DNA of 15,291 bases from NCBI GenBank assembly GCA_022790905.1, contig JAAVYC010000019.1, positions 1 through 15,291 on the forward strand. The letters run 5' to 3'. The DNA is from Lachnospiraceae bacterium (GTDB lineage Bacteria; Bacillota; Clostridia; Lachnospirales; Lachnospiraceae). The notes beneath the pieces are model-generated. The model saw only the letters and a program-made list of their open reading frames with translations, did not search any database and was not told the DNA's origin. The position numbers and the translations under genes were made by a program. The first letter of the stretch is position 1. Every line of letters starts with the position of its first letter. Below, piece by piece: positions 13,443 to 15,291 of the stretch.

Positions 13443-14297
13443 TTATGCCCGTATTTTGCTCAACGCATCCACCAATTCTCTTCTAGTCAAGATCCCCTGT
13501 GGAATCTGTAACCCAGCCTTTCTGAGTTCATATGCCAACAGTGTGATCTGCGGGACATCCAATCTATACTTTTTCAGTGTTTCCACCTGAGAAAAAATCT
13601 GTCTCGGCGTTCCTTCCATCACGATCTTTCCGCTGTCCATCACAAACACTTTATCAGCTTCCACAACCTCTTCCATATAATGAGTAATCAAGATAACTGT
13701 CACACCTTTTTCTCTATTTAAAAGATGTGCTGTCCTTAAAACTTCTTTTCGTCCATTTGGATCTAACATCGCTGTGGGCTCATCAAACACAATACAATCC
13801 GGCTGCATCGCTACCACTCCCGCAATTGCCACGCGCTGCTTTTGACCACCCGACAATTTATTCGGTGAATGGTTTCTGAATTTCAGCATTCCTACTGACT
13901 TCAAACTCTCTTCCACACGCCGCCAGATTTCATCAGTCGGAACACCCATATTTTCCGGACCAAAGGCCACATCCTCCTCCACCACACTGGCGATAATCTG
14001 ATTATCCGGATTTTGAAATACCATGCCTGCAGACTGCCTGACATCCCAGAGATTTTTTTCCTCGGAAGTATCCATTCCCTGTACCCAGACTGTCCCTTCC
14101 GATGGCTGTAAAATCGCATTCATGTGCTTAGCAAGCGTCGATTTCCCCGAGCCATTGTGACCCAAAATTGCCACAAACTGCCCTTTTTCAATCTCCAGAT
14201 TCACACCCTCTAAAGCACTCTGAATGGATTCCACATTTCCCTCTTCATCCCGGTGTATATATTCGTGTACTAATCTATTCGTCTTAATGATTCCCAT
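13443..14297 (-). CDS. ecfA1: Energy-coupling factor transporter ATPase 1
   Basis: This first ATPase of the ECF importer pairs with EcfA2. It shows Walker A GHNGSGKSTL, Q-loop VFQNPDNQI, signature LSGGQKQRVAIA, Walker B IVFDEPTAMLDP and switch THYMEEV. The C-terminal TLLAYELRKAGLQIP matches the EcfA domain of its neighbour. The start chosen is the ATG at 14297 (MGIIKTNRLVHEY, 284 aa), because AGGA lies 7 nt upstream and overlaps the trmL stop. A possible ATG at 14315 would overlap trmL by 10 nt and add six residues without a clear ribosome binding site. Confidence 0.94.
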   Translation of the reverse strand: MGIIKTNRLVHEYIHRDEEGNVESIQSALEGVNLEIEKGQFVAILGHNGSGKSTLAKHMNAILQPSEGTVWVQGMDTSEEKNLWDVRQSAGMVFQNPDNQIIASVVEEDVAFGPENMGVPTDEIWRRVEESLKSVGMLKFRNHSPNKLSGGQKQRVAIAGVVAMQPDCIVFDEPTAMLDPNGRKEVLRTAHLLNREKGVTVILITHYMEEVVEADKVFVMDSGKIVMEGTPRQIFSQVETLKKYRLDVPQITLLAYELRKAGLQIPQGILTRRELVDALSKIRA

Positions 14298-14305
14298 ATT
14301 TTTTC

Positions 14306-14806
14306 CTATTTCCATTGCAAACGGTGCAATTCGCCTTCCAATCTCATGTGATCAAAGTGGTTTTGACGCAACGCCTCATATAATACAATCGCCACAGAAT
14401 TGGAAAGATTTAACGAACGCGTCTCTCCCAGCATCGGAATCCGAACACACTCCTCGGGGTATCGTACCAAGATCTCTTCTGGGATTCCCGCACTCTCTTT
14501 TCCAAACATCAAATAGCAGTCCGGTTCATACGAGACCTCCGTATAAACACATTTTCCTTTTGTAGTCGCCAGATAAATCTTTGCCCCAGGATTCCTATTC
14601 AAAAAATCCTCAAAATTCACATAACGTGTCACATCTAATTCTGACCAGTAATCCATTCCGGCACGCTTAATTGCTTTCTCACTCAGGGAAAACCCCAATG
14701 GTTCAATTAAATGCAGTCTTGTCCCAGTCGCAACGCAAGTTCTCCCAATATTTCCCGTGTTCGCTGGGATCTCTGGTTCATATAATACGATATTGAACTT
14801 AGCCAT
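14306..14806 (-). CDS. trmL: tRNA (cytidine/uridine-34 2'-O)-methyltransferase
   Basis: TrmL is a small SPOUT-class enzyme that methylates the ribose of the wobble nucleotide in certain leucine tRNAs, using AdoMet. The 166-aa length is typical of this stand-alone trefoil-knot family. Signatures are IVLYEPEIPANTGNIGRTC at the N terminus, LMFGKESAGIPEEIL, and the knot motif IPMLGETRSLNLSNSVAIVLYE. Its ATG overlaps the stop of the upstream aminotransferase gene by 8 nt (ATGGCTAA), so translation is coupled. The functional link to the aminotransferase is not obvious and may only be operon packing. Confidence 0.95.
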   Translation of the reverse strand: MAKFNIVLYEPEIPANTGNIGRTCVATGTRLHLIEPLGFSLSEKAIKRAGMDYWSELDVTRYVNFEDFLNRNPGAKIYLATTKGKCVYTEVSYEPDCYLMFGKESAGIPEEILVRYPEECVRIPMLGETRSLNLSNSVAIVLYEALRQNHFDHMRLEGELHRLQWK

Positions 14807-15291
14807 TACATTTTTCCTCTCTAAGACGCGTGATAAAATGCTCCATGCGCTCTAATGCAAGTTTTAAATTATCTAACGAATAAGCGTAAGAAATCCGCAA
14901 GAAACCCTCTCCGCATCTGCCAAAAGCAGTTCCGGGTACTACTGCTACCTTTTCTTCCTGTAAAAAACGATTTGCAAACTCCTCTGAAGTCATTCCAAAT
15001 TCCTGAATACTCGGAAAAATATAAAATGCCCCAAACGGTTCAAAGCACTGCAATCCCATTTCCCGAAAACGATGTACTAAATAACGTCTTCTCACATTAT
15101 ACTCTTCCCGCATCCTCTCTACATCTTCGTCTCCGTTTTGCAAAGCACTGACTGCCGCATACTGACTCGTCGTCGGCGCACACATAATCGCAAATTGATG
15201 TATTTTCAACATCTGCTCCAAAATAGAGGCCGGTGCACATGCATAGCCAAGACGCCATCCCGTCATCGCATATGCCTTTGAAAATCCGTTA
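14799..15291 (-). CDS. Class I/II PLP-dependent aminotransferase, C-terminal part, 5' end outside window
   Basis: The frame is open to the window edge and reads NGFSKAYAMTGWRLGY at its visible start. This is the PLP-lysine motif of aspartate-aminotransferase-type (fold type I) enzymes; the Lys is at 15276-15278. C-terminal family features include GAFYIFPSI, EKVAVVPGTAFG and GFLRISYAYS, where the Arg binds the substrate carboxylate. About 164 of the usual ~390 residues are visible. The substrate amino acid cannot be assigned from this part. Confidence 0.92.
   Translation of the reverse strand, partial: NGFSKAYAMTGWRLGYACAPASILEQMLKIHQFAIMCAPTTSQYAAVSALQNGDEDVERMREEYNVRRRYLVHRFREMGLQCFEPFGAFYIFPSIQEFGMTSEEFANRFLQEEKVAVVPGTAFGRCGEGFLRISYAYSLDNLKLALERMEHFITRLREEKCNG

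Overview
The window looks like chromosomal DNA from a low-G+C, anaerobic, spore-forming member of the Clostridia, most likely a Lachnospiraceae relative. Three things point this way: dipicolinate synthase subunits DpaA and DpaB (spore core), a flavodiiron protein FprA (oxygen or NO detoxification in anaerobes), and the Firmicutes gene order ecfA1-ecfA2-ecfT-truA-rplM-rpsI. The taxonomic call is inference from gene content and codon style, not from a search.

Layout, left to right. Positions 1-1262 (+) hold the C-terminal part of an AsnB-type asparagine synthetase that begins outside the window. Everything else of substance is on the minus strand, so read it from right to left. From the right edge there is a PLP aminotransferase (cut by the edge), trmL, ecfA1, ecfA2, ecfT and truA, packed with overlaps or gaps of a few bases. 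A consensus sigma-A promoter and a ~130-nt leader follow, then rplM and rpsI, closed by a hairpin at 9958-9992. After an ~800-bp gap comes a two-gene restriction-modification operon (9221 down to 5073). Next are fprA with its own promoter and terminator, dpaA-dpaB, and a soluble PocR-domain/short-MCP sensor that converges on asnB across a shared hairpin.

The accessory part is about 4950-10000. Its core is a restriction-modification pair. The first gene is a 713-aa fusion of a MerR-like helix-turn-helix, a FokI-methylase-like adenine methyltransferase domain and a second Dam-like adenine methyltransferase domain. It is followed after 6 nt by a 666-aa endonuclease of the AlwI / Nt.BstNBI family. 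Two methylase domains suit an asymmetric type IIS target, one domain per strand. A GGATC-like site is the best guess but is unproven. The MTase has a good promoter with a small inverted repeat over its -10 box, so self-repression by its own HTH is a testable idea.

The 9222-10019 gap between this operon and rpsI holds a 30-aa hydrophobic peptide ORF with a ribosome binding site (9797-9889, +) that resembles holin-like / type I toxin peptides, a 16-bp near-palindrome, and a possible decayed acidic ORF with an in-frame stop. The fprA-dpaA junction is also unusual: one hairpin appears to terminate fprA while carrying a sporulation-type -10 box in its loop and the dpaA Shine-Dalgarno in its stem. 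The rest is ordinary housekeeping sequence.
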